Below, piece by piece: positions 34,911-43,614 of a stretch of DNA of 64,000 nucleotides. Origin of the DNA: CAYSLU01 sp964431965 (GTDB lineage Bacteria > Verrucomicrobiota > Kiritimatiellia > CAIKKV01 > CAYSLU01). The stretch is from assembly GCA_964431965.1 (NCBI GenBank), contig CAYSLU010000002.1, forward strand, positions 49,632 through 113,631, given 5' to 3'. Both the position numbers and the translations under genes were made by a program. The first letter of the stretch is position 1, and every line of letters begins with the position of its first letter. The notes beneath the pieces were generated by a model. It worked only from the letters and a program-made list of their open reading frames with translations, was not told where the DNA came from and did not search any database.

Positions 34911-35755
34911 ACACGCCCGTCATTACGATCGTGACCCCGAGCTTCAACCAGGCGCGGTTTCTGGAGGAGACGCTGCGCTCGGTGCTGGGGCAGGGGTATC
35001 CCGCGCTCGAGTACATCGTGATGGACGGCGGGAGCACGGACGGGTCGGCCGGCATCATCCGTCGATATGCGCCGCGGCTGGCGCATTGGGAGTCGGCGCC
35101 CGACCGGGGGCAGGCGGACGCCATCTTCCGTGGCTTCGAGCGCGGCACGGGTGAGATCCTTGGCTGGCTCAACTCGGACGACCTGCTCCTGCCCGGCGCG
35201 CTGGCGGCTGTGGCGGACTGGTTCGGGCGGCATCCGCGCGAGGAGTGCGGGATCGGCGCCAGCCTGCTGATCGACGCGGAGACCTGCGGCCGCCGGGACG
35301 CGCGCGGCCGTCCGGCCTTCAACCCGGGGCTGGGGCGCGGGTTTTCGGATCTGCTGCACCGCGGGTGCTCCGGCTTCAATCAGCCCGCCGTCTTCTGGCG
35401 GCGCGAGGCGTTCCGTGCGGTCGGCGGCTTCGATCGCGACATACGGTTCTGCTTCGACTACGACCTGTTTCTTCGCCTGGCCCGGAGGAGGCCGATCCGA
35501 GGCATCACCGCCTTTCTGGCGGCGTTTCGCGAGCACGACGAGAGCAAGACGGCGCTGCTGCAGGCGGTGCGCGAAGCCGAGCAGCAGGAGCTGTGGCGCC
35601 GCCACGGCCGGCGAACGGATGATGGGGCGTGCGCGTGGGGCGCGGCGCGCGAGCGGTGGGCCATGCGGGCCGTGAAGCTGCTTCTGCTCGCGCGGATCCT
35701 GCGCCTGCCCGATCCGCGTTGGGCGCGCGCGTGCCATCTCGGAGGTGAGGCGTGA
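34907..35755 (+). CDS. glycosyltransferase family 2
   Basis: A 282-residue GT-A fold enzyme. The start is typical (ITIVTPSFNQARFLEETL), the nucleotide-binding acid lies in EYIVMDGGSTDGS, and the metal-binding motif is in GWLNSDDLLLPG. FRAVGGFDRDIRFCFDYDLF is a common acceptor-side motif. It is inverting by family. The donor and acceptor are unknown. It has 4-bp overlaps on both sides. Confidence 0.92.
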   Translation: MNTPVITIVTPSFNQARFLEETLRSVLGQGYPALEYIVMDGGSTDGSAGIIRRYAPRLAHWESAPDRGQADAIFRGFERGTGEILGWLNSDDLLLPGALAAVADWFGRHPREECGIGASLLIDAETCGRRDARGRPAFNPGLGRGFSDLLHRGCSGFNQPAVFWRREAFRAVGGFDRDIRFCFDYDLFLRLARRRPIRGITAFLAAFREHDESKTALLQAVREAEQQELWRRHGRRTDDGACAWGAARERWAMRAVKLLLLARILRLPDPRWARACHLGGEA

Positions 35756-36957
35756 GCGGCGGACGGATCCCAGCCGGACCGGGTGCCCCCGCGCTGGTGA
35801 TGGCGACGGTGAACTGGGGTTCGTCGCTCGCCCTGTTCCGAGAGACCCGGGACCTGATGCCGGCGCTGCTCGTGCAGGCTCGGACGCCGGCCAACGCGCG
35901 CGACGCGGGCTGGACGCGGGCGGACGTACGCGGGCTGGAGCGGCTGGGCCCGCGGCAGTTCCTGGCTCGCTACGTGTTTCCCCCGGGGTGGTGCGGGGCG
36001 CTGTCGGGACCGGCCGGGTTCCTGTTCGCGCGCCGGGTTCGGCGCGACCTCGGCTCGCTCGGCCTCCGGCCGCACCTCCTGGGCATCGCGGAGCCCCTGC
36101 CGCCCCACGCCGGGCTCGTTCGCCGGCTCCGGCCGGAGAAGCTGCTCTACTACTGCGTGGACGACTATCGCGAATACTGGCCGGGCCGCGCCGCGCGCAC
36201 GGAGCGCATCGAGAACGATCTCGTGGCGCGCGCCGACCTGGTCGTGTGCGTCTCGCGGTTCCTCTGCGACGAGCTGGCTCGTCGCGTTCCGGCCGCGGCC
36301 GGCCGCATCGTGCACATCCCGAACGGCGTGCCGCCGGAGTTTCTCGCGTCGCATCCCCTTCTGGAGCCGGACGAGCTTCCTCCCGACTTGGAGGATCTGC
36401 CCCGGCCGGTGCTGGGCTACCTCGGATCCATCGGCGGCCGGATCGACTGGGACATCCTGGAGGCGGTGGCGCATCGGTTTCCTGCGGCCACGCTGCTGCT
36501 GATCGGGCCCGACCCGGCGCCACGCTCGGAGGACGCGCGCCGGCTTGAAGCGCTGTGCCGCTGCGCGAACGTGCGGGCCGTGGGGCCCCGGCCGCACCGC
36601 GAGATCATGCCGTACATCCGCGCATTCGACGTCTGCCTGATCCCCGAGCCGCTCCGGCCGCTCAACGTCGCGGGCTGTCCGCAGAAGCTGTGGGCCTACT
36701 GCGCCGGCACGCGGCCGGTCGTCTCGACGCCGGTTCCGGAGCAGGCCGCCTGGGCGCCGACGATCTCGATCGGAGCCGGGCCCGACGCGTTCTGCGCGCA
36801 CATCGCCCGCCTCCTCGCGTGCGGCGGGCGCGACGGGCTGGCGGCGGAGCGCCTGCGCATCGCGCGCGAGCACGCCTGGCCGCGGCTGGGAGAGCGCCTG
36901 GCCGCCGCGCTGCGCGAGCGCGGCCTGGCGGGCGACCCGGCGGGGAGGGACTCATGA
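35752..36957 (+). CDS. GT4-like glycosyltransferase
   Basis: A 401-residue GT-B protein with GTG start and a strong GGAGG site 6 nt upstream. The N-terminal part is unusual, with LLYYCVDDYREYWPG and DLVVCVSRFLCDEL. The C-terminal half has GYLGSIGGRIDWDIL, LLIGPDP and a weak donor-site motif (NVAGCPQKLWAYCAGTRPVVST) in place of the canonical E-x7-E. It resembles the proteins annotated as glycosyltransferase in teichuronic and exopolysaccharide loci. Its role is addition of one sugar to the lipid-linked unit; the specificity is unknown. Confidence 0.82.
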   Translation: MSGGRIPAGPGAPALVMATVNWGSSLALFRETRDLMPALLVQARTPANARDAGWTRADVRGLERLGPRQFLARYVFPPGWCGALSGPAGFLFARRVRRDLGSLGLRPHLLGIAEPLPPHAGLVRRLRPEKLLYYCVDDYREYWPGRAARTERIENDLVARADLVVCVSRFLCDELARRVPAAAGRIVHIPNGVPPEFLASHPLLEPDELPPDLEDLPRPVLGYLGSIGGRIDWDILEAVAHRFPAATLLLIGPDPAPRSEDARRLEALCRCANVRAVGPRPHREIMPYIRAFDVCLIPEPLRPLNVAGCPQKLWAYCAGTRPVVSTPVPEQAAWAPTISIGAGPDAFCAHIARLLACGGRDGLAAERLRIAREHAWPRLGERLAAALRERGLAGDPAGRDS

Positions 36958-38081
36958 CGCCGCTGCGCATCGCCGCCTATCTTCGCCCCCGCGGGCTGCG
37001 CCAGCCCACCGGAGTCGGCAAGCATGCGATCAACATGCTGCGTGAGATGGCGGGCCGGCCGGACGTTACCCTCTCGCTCCTGGCCGCCGGGCGTGACCTC
37101 GACGAGTCGGGCATTCCGGAGGATGCGGGGCTCGGCCGGATCCCCGTTGCGCGTCTGCCGCTCTCGGCCCGCACGCTCGAGTGGCTGTGGACCTACGCCG
37201 GCCGACCGGCGGCCGACACGGCGGTCCCGGACGCCGACTGGGTCTACTGTCCGATCGAGGCTTGCCCGCCCGTGTGTCGCGCGCAGCTCGCGGTGACGGT
37301 TCACTGCGTGAACTGGTTCGATCCCGATCTGCCGTGGCATGGCGCGTGGAGCACCCGGCGCTCGCGGCTGCGCCTGCGGCCGGTGTTTGGGCGCATGGTT
37401 CGCCGGGCCGACGTGATCTTCGCCGTCTCCGAGTTCCTGAAGGGGCGGCTCTGCGCGCTGTTCGATGTCGATCCCGGCCGCGTGGTGGTGGTCGGAAACG
37501 GCGTGGAGGAGGCTTATTTCGCGCGGGGGATCGGCGGGTCCGCGCCGGCGGAGCCGCCGTACGTGGTGGTCGTGGGGCCGGTCCAGGAGCGCAAGGGAAG
37601 CGGCCATGTCTTTGCCGTGGCCGACGAGCTGCGCGCGATGGGGTCCCCGATCCGGATCCGGATCGCCTGCGGCCGGGCCGTCTCGCCTCCGTACACGGAC
37701 GAGGCGCCCCGGCACCCGAACGTGGAGTTGCTGGATTACCAGGGTCTCGATACGCTGCCCGGCCTGGTCGCGGGGTCGGTCGCGCTCCTGTGCCTGTCGC
37801 GGTACGAGACGTTCGGCATCCCGGTGGCGGAGGCCATGGCGGCCGGAGTGCCGGCCGTCGTGGCCGACGATGCCGCGCTGCCCGAGACGGCGGGCGATGC
37901 GGGCTTGATCGTCAGCGCGCGCGAGCCGCGCGCGGTGGCGGAGCGGATCGAGCAACTGCGGACCGACGCGGCGCTGCGGAGGCGGATCATTGAGGCCGGT
38001 CGCCGGCGCGCGGAGCGGTTTCACTGGCGGGGCTGCGCGGACCGCGTCGTCGCCGCGCTTCGGGAGCGAACGAGCCGATGA
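36954..38081 (+). CDS. glycosyltransferase family 4
   Basis: A 375-residue GT-B enzyme. The glycine-rich acceptor loop is QPTGVGKHAINML, the linker is DVIFAVSEFLKG, and NGVEEAYF and VVGPVQERKG come before the donor site. A canonical E-x7-E lies in SRYETFGIPVAEAMAAG. It is retaining by family. It overlaps both neighbours by 4 bp (ATGA). Confidence 0.92.
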   Translation: MTPLRIAAYLRPRGLRQPTGVGKHAINMLREMAGRPDVTLSLLAAGRDLDESGIPEDAGLGRIPVARLPLSARTLEWLWTYAGRPAADTAVPDADWVYCPIEACPPVCRAQLAVTVHCVNWFDPDLPWHGAWSTRRSRLRLRPVFGRMVRRADVIFAVSEFLKGRLCALFDVDPGRVVVVGNGVEEAYFARGIGGSAPAEPPYVVVVGPVQERKGSGHVFAVADELRAMGSPIRIRIACGRAVSPPYTDEAPRHPNVELLDYQGLDTLPGLVAGSVALLCLSRYETFGIPVAEAMAAGVPAVVADDAALPETAGDAGLIVSAREPRAVAERIEQLRTDAALRRRIIEAGRRRAERFHWRGCADRVVAALRERTSR

Positions 38082-38827
38082 GCGCGAAGCGGAGATGGCG
38101 GGAGGGAGCGAAGGCGGCTTTGAACGGCGCGCTGGCGCCGCTGGGCCTGCAGGTGGGCCGGCGGCGTGCGGCGCCCGACGCCGACTACGATGCATCCCTG
38201 CGGGATGCGCTCGGGGGCGCGGCTGACCCCCTGGTTGTCGATGTGGGCGCGCACCACGGCGGCGCCATCGCGCCGGTGCTCGCCTTGGCGCCGTCGGCCC
38301 GGGTCGTCGCCGTCGAGCCGGCGCCCGACTCGTTCCGCATCCTGCGCGAGCGCTGGGAGCCGCGCGGCGTCCGGTGCGTGAACGCGGCGGCCGGCGAGGC
38401 GGCGGGCGAGATGGACTTCCATCTGTATGGCGGCGACATGACGCATTCGGCGCTCCCTCCCGAGCCGGGCATGCCGGCCGGCGCCGCCTGGCTGGGCCCC
38501 ATCCGCCGCACCATCCGGGTGCCGGTCCGGACGCTGGACGATGTGCTTCGCGAGCACGCGCCCGCCGGGCCGGTCCGCCTGCTGAAGATCGACGTGCAGG
38601 GCTTCGAGGATCGCGTGCTGCGCGGCGCAGCCGAGACGCTGGGCCGCACGGACGCCATTCTGATCGAGGTCCACTTCAACCGGGTGTACGCGGGGTCGTG
38701 CCTCGTGGACGACGTGTGCGTGGCGCTGCACGCGCGCGGCTTCCGGCTGCGCCGCGCGCTCGGCTGCCTCATGAGCGAAGACGTGCAGCGACCGGTCTCG
38801 TCCGATTTCTTCTTCATCCGCGAATGA
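38078..38827 (+). CDS. FkbM-family methyltransferase (second copy)
   Basis: A 249-residue SAM-dependent methyltransferase: VVDVGAHHGGAIAP is the SAM loop, VVAVEPAPDSFRIL follows, and RLLKIDVQGFEDRVLRG is the FkbM signature. It shares the family with the protein encoded at 34065 but is diverged and shorter. It probably methylates another hydroxyl of the repeat unit. It is translationally coupled on both sides. Confidence 0.9.
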   Translation: MSAKRRWREGAKAALNGALAPLGLQVGRRRAAPDADYDASLRDALGGAADPLVVDVGAHHGGAIAPVLALAPSARVVAVEPAPDSFRILRERWEPRGVRCVNAAAGEAAGEMDFHLYGGDMTHSALPPEPGMPAGAAWLGPIRRTIRVPVRTLDDVLREHAPAGPVRLLKIDVQGFEDRVLRGAAETLGRTDAILIEVHFNRVYAGSCLVDDVCVALHARGFRLRRALGCLMSEDVQRPVSSDFFFIRE

Positions 38828-39999
38828 GCGAGCCTACCATCCTGTTCTGCCGCGCCGGGTCTCCTTCCGACGGCGCGCCGCATCAGTTCATGGCGGCGTT
38901 TTGGCTGGCGTCGCGCGGCCTCCCGGTGCGCTGCCTGTGTCAGCCGACGGCGGAGGAATCGCGGGCCGGCCGGATCGGGTCGCCGCTCGGGGGCGTTCAG
39001 GTGACGGCGTGGGCCGGGCGCGGCGCGGTCGGCCAGGCGGGCCTGGCGGCGGCGCTTCTGAGGCACCGGGCGCGGGCCGGAGGACGCTCGGTGTTCTACG
39101 TGCAAGGGCACACGGTGACTCCGGCTGCTTGGGTGGCGCTTGCGGGGGTCCCCGCGGAGCAAATCATCTACCACACGCAGGACTATCTTCAGCCCGGCCG
39201 GCATCCCGCCTGGGAGTTCTTCGAGCGCCGCGTGGCCCGGCGAGCGGGCGCTGTCATCGTGAACGAGGCGAACCGCGCGCGCTGCCTGGCGGGGCAGTAC
39301 GGGCTGGCCCGGGAGCCGCTCGTCGCGCGGACCGCGCTGCCGGCGGCGTGGCCCGTGCCCGGGCGTGATGCGGCGCTCCGGCAGCGGCTGCTGGCGCGGC
39401 TGGAAGCCCCGCCGGGCTCGGGCGCTGCGCGGCTCGTGATCCACCACGGCCCGTTCAGCGCGGAGCGCTGCAGCGCGACCGCCGTGCAGGCTGTCGCCCG
39501 GTTGCCCGCCGAGTACGTGCTCGTGTTCACCGGGAGCGATTGCAGCGGGCCGCGCGCCGAGGCGGCACGGCGGGAGGCGCGGTCGGCGGGCATCGAGGGG
39601 CGGACCGTGTTCGTCGAGCGGACGACCTTCGACTCCGCGCTCGCGCACGTCGCGTGCGGCGACGTGGGGCTGCTGCTCTACCCGAACGACGGGATCGGCA
39701 ACTACTACCAGTCGCCCGGCCGCCTGACCGAGTACCTGCGCTGCGGCGTGCCGGTCGTGGCCTCCGCGTTTCCCGGGTTCGAGGATCTCGTGCTGCGGCG
39801 CGAGCTGGGTGCCGTGTGCGATCCGGAGTCGCCCGATTCCGTGGCCCGGGCGATCGCGGGCGCATCCAGCCGGCTGGCGGGCGACGGGCCGTCGCGGGAG
39901 CGCCTGATCCGGATTGCGGCGACGGATCTGGCCTACGACGCGCAGGCCGACCGGATCGAGGCCGCGGTTCGATCCGCGCTGGGGGGCGCGTCCCGATGA
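38824..39999 (+). CDS. GT4-like glycosyltransferase
   Basis: A 391-residue GT-B type protein: ILFCRAGSPSDGAPHQFMAAFWLASRG opens the N-terminal domain, YHTQDYLQPGRHP lies mid-protein, VIVNEANRARCL is the linker, and LLLYPNDGIGNYYQSPGRLTEYLRCGVPVVAS is the donor-site region. The acidic E-x7-E is replaced by a diverged sequence, so activity is less certain than for its neighbours. It overlaps both neighbours by 4 bp. Confidence 0.8.
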   Translation: MSEPTILFCRAGSPSDGAPHQFMAAFWLASRGLPVRCLCQPTAEESRAGRIGSPLGGVQVTAWAGRGAVGQAGLAAALLRHRARAGGRSVFYVQGHTVTPAAWVALAGVPAEQIIYHTQDYLQPGRHPAWEFFERRVARRAGAVIVNEANRARCLAGQYGLAREPLVARTALPAAWPVPGRDAALRQRLLARLEAPPGSGAARLVIHHGPFSAERCSATAVQAVARLPAEYVLVFTGSDCSGPRAEAARREARSAGIEGRTVFVERTTFDSALAHVACGDVGLLLYPNDGIGNYYQSPGRLTEYLRCGVPVVASAFPGFEDLVLRRELGAVCDPESPDSVARAIAGASSRLAGDGPSRERLIRIAATDLAYDAQADRIEAAVRSALGGASR

Positions 40000-41243
40000 G
40001 CCGACCGTCCGAGGCGGATCGCCCGTATGCGGTCGCGATGCTGGGCGCGCGGATGCACTATGCCGTGCCGCGCCTGCTGGCGGGCGCGGGGCGGCTCGCG
40101 CGCTTCTACACGGACTTCAGCGCGGGACACGGGCTGGGCCGCCTGCTGGCCCTGCTGCCCGGTGGCTTGGGCGGCGCGGCGGCCCGGATGCGCAGCCGGC
40201 GGGCGGACGGGATCGAGGCCGGCCGGATCACGGCGTTCAACGCGTTCGGGCTCGAGTATCAGCGGCGGCTTCGGATGGCGCGCTCGGCGGAGGGCCGGAT
40301 CGAGGCGTTCCTGTGGGGTGGCCGCCGCTTCTGCGAACTGGTGGTCCGGGCGGGCCTGCCCGACGCGTGCGGAGGCGTCTTTGCCTTCAACAGCGCGGCG
40401 CTGGAGCTGTTCCGGCACGCCCGTGGCTGCGGGCGGCGGACGGTGCTCGAGCAGTCGAGCGCGCCGAAAGCCGTCGAGCGCCGCATCGTGTCGGAAGCGG
40501 CGGCCCGGTTTCCGGCGTGGGCGGCGTTGGATGCCGAGCCGGGCGCGGCGGCGGACGACTACGCCGCGCGGGAGCGGGCCGAGTGGGCAGAGGCCGACCG
40601 GATCCTGTGCGGCTCGGACTTCGTGCGCGAGGCGGTGTGCGCCGCCGGCGGGCTGCCGCCGGGGCGGTGCGTGACCGTTCCGTACGGATTCGACTTGCCG
40701 GCCGCCGCTCCGGAGCGCCCGCCGCGCGGGGCGCGCATGCGGGTTCTGACGGTCGGGCACGTCTGCCTGCAGAAGGGATCGCCGCTCGTCATGCGGGCCG
40801 CCGAGCGGCTTCGGGGCGTGGCGGAGTTCCGGATGGTCGGCCGGATCGAGCCCGGCCCGGCTGTCGCGGAGGCTCGGCGCGCGGGCGCGGATCTGGTGGG
40901 GCCGGTGCCCCGGGGCGCGGTGGATGCGCACTACCGGTGGGCCGACGTGTTTCTGCTGCCATCGCTGTGTGAGGGCTCGGCGACGGTCTGCTACGAGGCT
41001 CTGGCGCACGGGCTTCCGGTGGTCTGCACGCCCAACACGGGCAGCGTCGTCCGCGACGGCGTGGAGGGGTTCATCGTGCCGACGATGGACGGCGATGCCG
41101 TGGCGGAGCGCATTGAGCGGCTGGCGCGGGAGCCGGAGCGGCGGGCGGCGATGTCCGACGCCGCCCGGCAGCGGGCGGGCGAGCAGACGCTGGCGGCCTA
41201 CGGCGCGCGCCTGCTGGCGGCGCTGGGGGAGGGATCCGCATGA
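39996..41243 (+). CDS. glycosyltransferase family 4
   Basis: A 415-residue GT-B protein. The N-terminal domain (YAVAMLGARMHYAVPRLLAGAG) is of the type seen in exopolysaccharide loci of environmental bacteria. TVLEQSSAPKAVERR and ILCGSDFVREAV precede the C-terminal donor domain with TVGHVCLQKGSPL and an E-x7-E motif in CEGSATVCYEALAHGLP. It probably adds one sugar to the repeat unit and overlaps the next gene, the polymerase, by 4 bp. Confidence 0.88.
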   Translation: MSRPSEADRPYAVAMLGARMHYAVPRLLAGAGRLARFYTDFSAGHGLGRLLALLPGGLGGAAARMRSRRADGIEAGRITAFNAFGLEYQRRLRMARSAEGRIEAFLWGGRRFCELVVRAGLPDACGGVFAFNSAALELFRHARGCGRRTVLEQSSAPKAVERRIVSEAAARFPAWAALDAEPGAAADDYAARERAEWAEADRILCGSDFVREAVCAAGGLPPGRCVTVPYGFDLPAAAPERPPRGARMRVLTVGHVCLQKGSPLVMRAAERLRGVAEFRMVGRIEPGPAVAEARRAGADLVGPVPRGAVDAHYRWADVFLLPSLCEGSATVCYEALAHGLPVVCTPNTGSVVRDGVEGFIVPTMDGDAVAERIERLAREPERRAAMSDAARQRAGEQTLAAYGARLLAALGEGSA

Positions 41244-42511
41244 ACGCGCTCCTGGTCCTGCTGGTGGCGCTGGTGCTGTTTCTGGTCGCGTGGGGACTCT
41301 CCGCGCGCGATCGCGTGCTGCAGTTTCCGTTTCTGCTCGGGGTGGCGGTGCTGATGCAGGTCGTGCCCGAGCTGCGGCTCCTGCAGTCGGGCGAGCTGGC
41401 GCTGAGCGCCACGGCGCGGGCGCGGCCGGCGTTCATGGCGGTCGCCTGCCTGGCGATGGCGGCCGCAGGCTACTTCGCGAGCGGGCGGCCTCCGGAGTCG
41501 TTTCGCTGGCTGCTTCGGGAAGACCGGCTGTTCGCCGGCTCCGTGGCGCTGGTGGTTCTGGGCACGGTGTTCGGCCGCCTGATCGTGGCCTTGCCGGATG
41601 ACGTCCTGAGCGCCGCTTGGACGGGCCGGCCGGTCGCGTACCTCTTCTTCGCCAAGGCGGGCGTCTACGGGCTGGCCGTCCTGGTCATCCTGTTTCTCCG
41701 CACCGGCCGCTGGCTGATGCTCGTCGTGTCCGCCCCGATCATGATGGCGTACATCGACGCCGTGCTGATCGGCCGGCGGACGCCCACGGCGGAGTTCTTC
41801 CTGCTGCTGATGTCGCTCGTGTGGTTCAACCGGCGCCTGACGCCGCCGCGGTGGATCATTGTGACCGGCATCCTCCTGTTCGGCATCTACGCGGCCAACG
41901 TGGGCGAGCAGCGCGACCAGCTGGGGAAGCAGGGCGGCGGCCGGCGGCTCGCCGCCCGCATGATCGTCGCCAACGTCCGGAACTGGCTCGACGGCCATCG
42001 GGCGCCGCGCGAGGCGGTCGAGATGCGCAACGCCATGTACCTGATGGACGGCGCGGCGCAGAGCGGGGTCTACAACGGCGGGGCCGCGCTGTACAACCAG
42101 GTGATCTTCGCGTACGTGCCGGCGCAGATCGTCGGCGCCGGGGTGAAGCAGTCGCTCATGATTGAGACGCCCGACTCGGCCTACGCGGTTCACGGGTACG
42201 TCATGCCGCGCGGGACGTGCAACAGCGGCCTGGCCGATGCGTTCCAGGCGTTCGGCTATCTCGGCGCGCTGCTGTTTCTTCCGGTCGGCTACGTGATGCG
42301 GCGGCTGTGGGAAGGCGCGGTCGGCGGGAACCTCGTGTACCAGGTGATGTACGTCTTCATGATCACGCCGTCGCTGCAGACGATCTCGATCGGCTTGCAC
42401 AACTTCACGACCCCGTGGTTTCACATGGCGCTGTTCTGCCTCCCGGTGATGCTGTGGTCGCGCGTGCCGGAGTCCGCGCCGGCCGGCTCCGCGGAAGGCC
42501 GGGCGTCATGA
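41240..42511 (+). CDS. Wzy-like O-antigen/exopolysaccharide polymerase
   Basis: A 423-residue multi-pass membrane protein with about ten hydrophobic helices and a polar loop of about 120 residues between DQLGKQGGG and AYAVHGYVM. Its position in the middle of the glycosyltransferases and its lack of sequence motifs fit Wzy polymerases, which are rarely conserved. Polymerisation would occur at the periplasmic face. The ligase-family protein at 27290 is the competing candidate, and the two may divide polymerase and ligase duties. Confidence 0.72.
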   Translation: MNALLVLLVALVLFLVAWGLSARDRVLQFPFLLGVAVLMQVVPELRLLQSGELALSATARARPAFMAVACLAMAAAGYFASGRPPESFRWLLREDRLFAGSVALVVLGTVFGRLIVALPDDVLSAAWTGRPVAYLFFAKAGVYGLAVLVILFLRTGRWLMLVVSAPIMMAYIDAVLIGRRTPTAEFFLLLMSLVWFNRRLTPPRWIIVTGILLFGIYAANVGEQRDQLGKQGGGRRLAARMIVANVRNWLDGHRAPREAVEMRNAMYLMDGAAQSGVYNGGAALYNQVIFAYVPAQIVGAGVKQSLMIETPDSAYAVHGYVMPRGTCNSGLADAFQAFGYLGALLFLPVGYVMRRLWEGAVGGNLVYQVMYVFMITPSLQTISIGLHNFTTPWFHMALFCLPVMLWSRVPESAPAGSAEGRAS

Positions 42512-43614
42512 GGATCCTGAATGTCATGCAGTGCACCGGCCTCGGCGGCATGGAGCACTCGTCCCTGCTGCTCATGAAGACCATGCGGGCCGCCGGGCAC
42601 GACGTGCGCGTCCTGTCGCTCAACCCGATCGGCGGGCTGGGGCCCCTGCTGGTGGAGGCCGGCATTCCGGCCGAGGGGCAGCGGTACCGAGGGCCCGCGG
42701 GGATGGCGGGCCTGCCGGAGCTGCGGCGCCGGATCCGCGCCGCGCCGGCCGATGCACTGCTGATGACGGGCCACAACCTGATGGCCATGCTCGCGCTCGG
42801 CGATGTCGCGCGCGGGCGGCGCGTGCTGGCCGTGCATTTTCACCACGAGGGCGTGAAGCCGGCGTGGCAGTGGCGGCTGATCTATCGCATGGCGCTCCGG
42901 CGGTTTGGCGCGGTGACATTCTGCTCGGACTTCATCCGTCTCGAGGCGGAGCGGCTGTTCCCTCCGCTGGCTCCGATGGCCTGCACGGTGCGAAACGCCT
43001 ACGAGGCGCCGCCTCCCCCGACGGATGCGGAGCGGCTGGCGGCGCGTGCGGAGCTCCACATCCCTCCGGCCGCGGCGGTGGTGGGCAACGCCGGCTGGCT
43101 CATCGCGCGGAAGCGATGGGACGTATTCCTGCGCACGGCGCGCCGCGTGGCCGACGCGATCCCGGGCGCGCAGTTCCTGATTGTCGGCGACGGGCCGGAG
43201 CGATCGGCGCTCGAGCGCCTGGCGGGCGAGCTCGGGCTGCGGGGGTGCGTCCAGTTCCTCGGCTGGCGCCGCGATGTGCGGACGGCGTACCGGTGCATGG
43301 ACGTTATGCTGTTCAACTCCGACTGGGACGCGATGGGGCGGACGCCGCTCGAGGCATCGATGGCAGGAGTGCCGGTCGTGGCGTCCGTCCGGCAGGGCGG
43401 GCTGGGCGAGGTGATCTGCGACCCGTCGCTCGGGTGCCTGCTGTCGGACCACGACGAAGCGCGGTTGGCAGAGGCGGTCGGCATCTTCTGCCGCGACCGC
43501 GCGCTTGGCCGTCGCACGGCCGCGGCGCTGCGCGGGCGCCTGATGGAGGTGGGGTCGCCCGAGCGCGTGGCGGCGGAGTACCTGGGCCTGCTGGGCGGAG
43601 GCGCACGCGCATGA
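42508..43614 (+). CDS. glycosyltransferase family 4
   Basis: A 368-residue GT-B enzyme: ILNVMQCTGLGGMEHSSLLL is the acceptor-side loop, AVTFCSDFIRLEAE and NAYEAPPPP are linker motifs, FLIVGDGPERSALE is the donor-side loop, and the donor Glu lies in DAMGRTPLEASMAGVPVVAS (first acid replaced by Asp). It is retaining by family and coupled by 4-bp overlaps on both sides. Confidence 0.92.
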   Translation: MRILNVMQCTGLGGMEHSSLLLMKTMRAAGHDVRVLSLNPIGGLGPLLVEAGIPAEGQRYRGPAGMAGLPELRRRIRAAPADALLMTGHNLMAMLALGDVARGRRVLAVHFHHEGVKPAWQWRLIYRMALRRFGAVTFCSDFIRLEAERLFPPLAPMACTVRNAYEAPPPPTDAERLAARAELHIPPAAAVVGNAGWLIARKRWDVFLRTARRVADAIPGAQFLIVGDGPERSALERLAGELGLRGCVQFLGWRRDVRTAYRCMDVMLFNSDWDAMGRTPLEASMAGVPVVASVRQGGLGEVICDPSLGCLLSDHDEARLAEAVGIFCRDRALGRRTAAALRGRLMEVGSPERVAAEYLGLLGGGARA

